Origin: Flectonema sp. DT1601
Lineage: Eukaryota > Euglenozoa > Diplonemea > Diplonemida > Diplonemidae
Length of the DNA stretch: 64,000 nt
Assembly: GCA_964019425.1 (NCBI GenBank)
Contig: OZ025841.1
Coordinates: 680,477 to 744,476 of the forward strand
Reading direction: 5' to 3'
Part shown: positions 62,401 to 64,000 of the stretch, piece by piece
How the letters are laid out: each line of letters begins with the position of its first letter
How positions within the stretch are numbered: position 1 is the first letter of the stretch
Notes under the pieces: model-generated
Seen by the model: the letters and a program-made list of their open reading frames with translations, nothing else
The model's database searches: none
What the model was told of the DNA's origin: nothing
Made by a program: the position numbers and the translations under genes

Positions 62401-64000
62401 GCAAACCCGCAAACCCGCAAACCCGCAAACCCGCAAACCCGCAAACCCGCAAACCCGCAAACCCGCAAACCCGCAAACCCGCAAACCCGCAAACCCGCAA
62501 ACCCGCAAACCCGCAAACCCGCAAACCCGCAAACCCGCAAACCCGCAAACCCGCAAACCCGCAAACCCGCAAACCCGCAAACCCGCAAACCCGCAAACCC
62601 GCAAACCCGCAAACCCGCAAACCCGCAAACCCGCAAACCCGCAAACCCGCAAACCCGCAAACCCGCAAACCCGCAAACCCGCAAACCCGCAAACCCGCAA
62701 ACCCGCAAACCCGCAAACCCGCAAACCCGCAAACCCGCAAACCCGCAAACCCGCAAACCCGCAAACCCGCAAACCCGCAAACCCGCAAACCCGCAAACCC
62801 GCAAACCCGCAAACCCGCAAACCCGCAAACCCGCAAACCCGCAAACCCGCAAACCCGCAAACCCGCAAACCCGCAAACCCGCAAACCCGCAAACCCGCAA
62901 ACCCGCAAACCCGCAAACCCGCAAACCCGCAAACCCGCAAACCCGCAAACCCGCAAACCCGCAAACCCGCAAACCCGCAAACCCGCAAACCCGCAAACCC
63001 GCAAACCCGCAAACCCGCAAACCCGCAAACCCGCAAACCCGCAAACCCGCAAACCCGCAAACCCGCAAACCCGCAAACCCGCAAACCCGCAAACCCGCAA
63101 ACCCGCAAACCCGCAAACCCGCAAACCCGCAAACCCGCAAACCCGCAAACCCGCAAACCCGCAAACCCGCAAACCCGCAAACCCGCAAACCCGCAAACCC
63201 GCAAACCCGCAAACCCGCAAACCCGCAAACCCGCAAACCCGCAAACCCGCAAACCCGCAAACCCGCAAACCCGCAAACCCGCAAACCCGCAAACCCGCAA
63301 ACCCGCAAACCCGCAAACCCGCAAACCCGCAAACCCGCAAACCCGCAAACCCGCAAACCCGCAAACCCGCAAACCCGCAAACCCGCAAACCCGCAAACCC
63401 GCAAACCCGCAAACCCGCAAACCCGCAAACCCGCAAACCCGCAAACCCGCAAACCCGCAAACCCGCAAACCCGCAAACCCGCAAACCCGCAAACCCGCAA
63501 ACCCGCAAACCCGCAAACCCGCAAACCCGCAAACCCGCAAACCCGCAAACCCGCAAACCCGCAAACCCGCAAACCCGCAAACCCGCAAACCCGCAAACCC
63601 GCAAACCCGCAAACCCGCAAACCCGCAAACCCGCAAACCCGCAAACCCGCAAACCCGCAAACCCGCAAACCCGCAAACCCGCAAACCCGCAAACCCGCAA
63701 ACCCGCAAACCCGCAAACCCGCAAACCCGCAAACCCGCAAACCCGCAAACCCGCAAACCCGCAAACCCGCAAACCCGCAAACCCGCAAACCCGCAAACCC
63801 GCAAACCCGCAAACCCGCAAACCCGCAAACCCGCAAACCCGCAAACCCGCAAACCCGCAAACCCGCAAACCCGCAAACCCGCAAACCCGCAAACCCGCAA
63901 ACCCGCAAACCCGCAAACCCGCAAACCCGCAAACCCGCAAACCCGCAAACCCGCAAACCCGCAAACCCGCAAACCCGCAAACCCGCAAACCCGCAAACCC
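50492..64000. repeat. 8-bp satellite (AAACCCGC)n, 13.5 kb, runs off the window
   Basis: From 50492 to the window end the sequence is AAACCCGC repeated about 1,688 times plus six bases. The only flaw I found is one missing C after 61170. The minus strand is GCGGGTTT, telomere-like in composition (a G3 block per unit, able to form G-quadruplexes). It reads toward the left, into the gene region, which is the wrong direction for a chromosome end on the right. Since 8 is not a multiple of 3, all frames on a strand give one 8-residue repeat, and neither strand has a stop; this explains giant false ORFs. Confidence 0.97.

Noticed and set aside
49618-63996. Giant minus-strand reading frames of 4,500-4,800 residues made of AGLRVCGF repeats
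   Set aside because: They arise because the 8-bp satellite has no stop in any frame. Only the final ~90-200 residues, in the retroelement, have meaning.
50492-64000. Terminal telomere at the right end
   Set aside because: The G-rich strand reads inward (leftward), opposite to the direction expected at a right-hand chromosome end.

Overview
The window looks like nuclear DNA of a flagellated protist, most plausibly a euglenozoan, perhaps kinetoplastid-related; this is inference. Every convincing host gene lies on the + strand. Most starts are preceded by a pyrimidine-rich stretch and an AG a few to ~45 bases upstream, as expected for trans-splice (or first cis-exon) acceptors. Short cis-introns (GTATGT/GTTTGT...CAG) interrupt the first three genes. 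A retroelement of the VIPER/TATE (DIRS-like) type, known from trypanosomatids, is present. A snoRNA guide matches a form of the SSU rRNA 530 loop that I recall from kinetoplastids. A CEP164-like WW protein implies a cilium. The species cannot be named from this sequence.

Layout. 1-6.3 kb: a 3'-partial coiled-coil, Gln/Ser-rich protein; a 72-residue three-exon gene; a polyglutamine CCCH zinc-finger protein in three exons. 8.1-12.0 kb: an ABCC/MRP-type ABC transporter. 12.0-16.7 kb: gene-poor, full of A and T homopolymers, with a ~0.5 kb antisense fragment of LSU rRNA at 15.44-15.96 kb and some fold-back structures. 16.7-23.2 kb: Trm5-like tRNA methyltransferase, two small Ala/Ser-rich possible paralogues, Rcl1-like 18S-processing protein, and the CEP164-like WW protein. 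23.5-31.7 kb: two tandem arrays of a ~145-bp unit with a 905-bp gap. 31.9-39.3 kb: a sirtuin, a CCDC97-like spliceosomal protein, a kinesin and a four-TM protein. 40.3-47.3 kb: a family of proteins with a ubiquitin-like head and BspA-type LRRs (two intact, one broken), interleaved with a decayed ORF that has a C2HC finger. 48.5-50.5 kb: a decayed minus-strand retroelement (tyrosine recombinase, reverse transcriptase, RNase H). 50.5-64 kb: 13.5 kb of an almost perfect 8-bp satellite, AAACCCGC.

The main hidden signal is the 145-bp array. Each unit has an 84-nt core with box C (ATGATGA) at its first base, box D (CTGA) at its end, near-consensus D' and C' boxes between them, and 13-14 nt next to D' complementary to the universal SSU rRNA 530 loop. 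I read this as a box C/D snoRNA gene in 50 full copies plus one truncated copy, separated by pyrimidine-rich linkers.

Several genes here serve RNA metabolism: Rcl1 and the snoRNA (18S rRNA maturation and methylation), Trm5 (tRNA), a CCDC97-like protein (splicing) and a CCCH protein (probably mRNA binding). They are neighbours in one directional gene cluster; no shared pathway can be proved from position alone.
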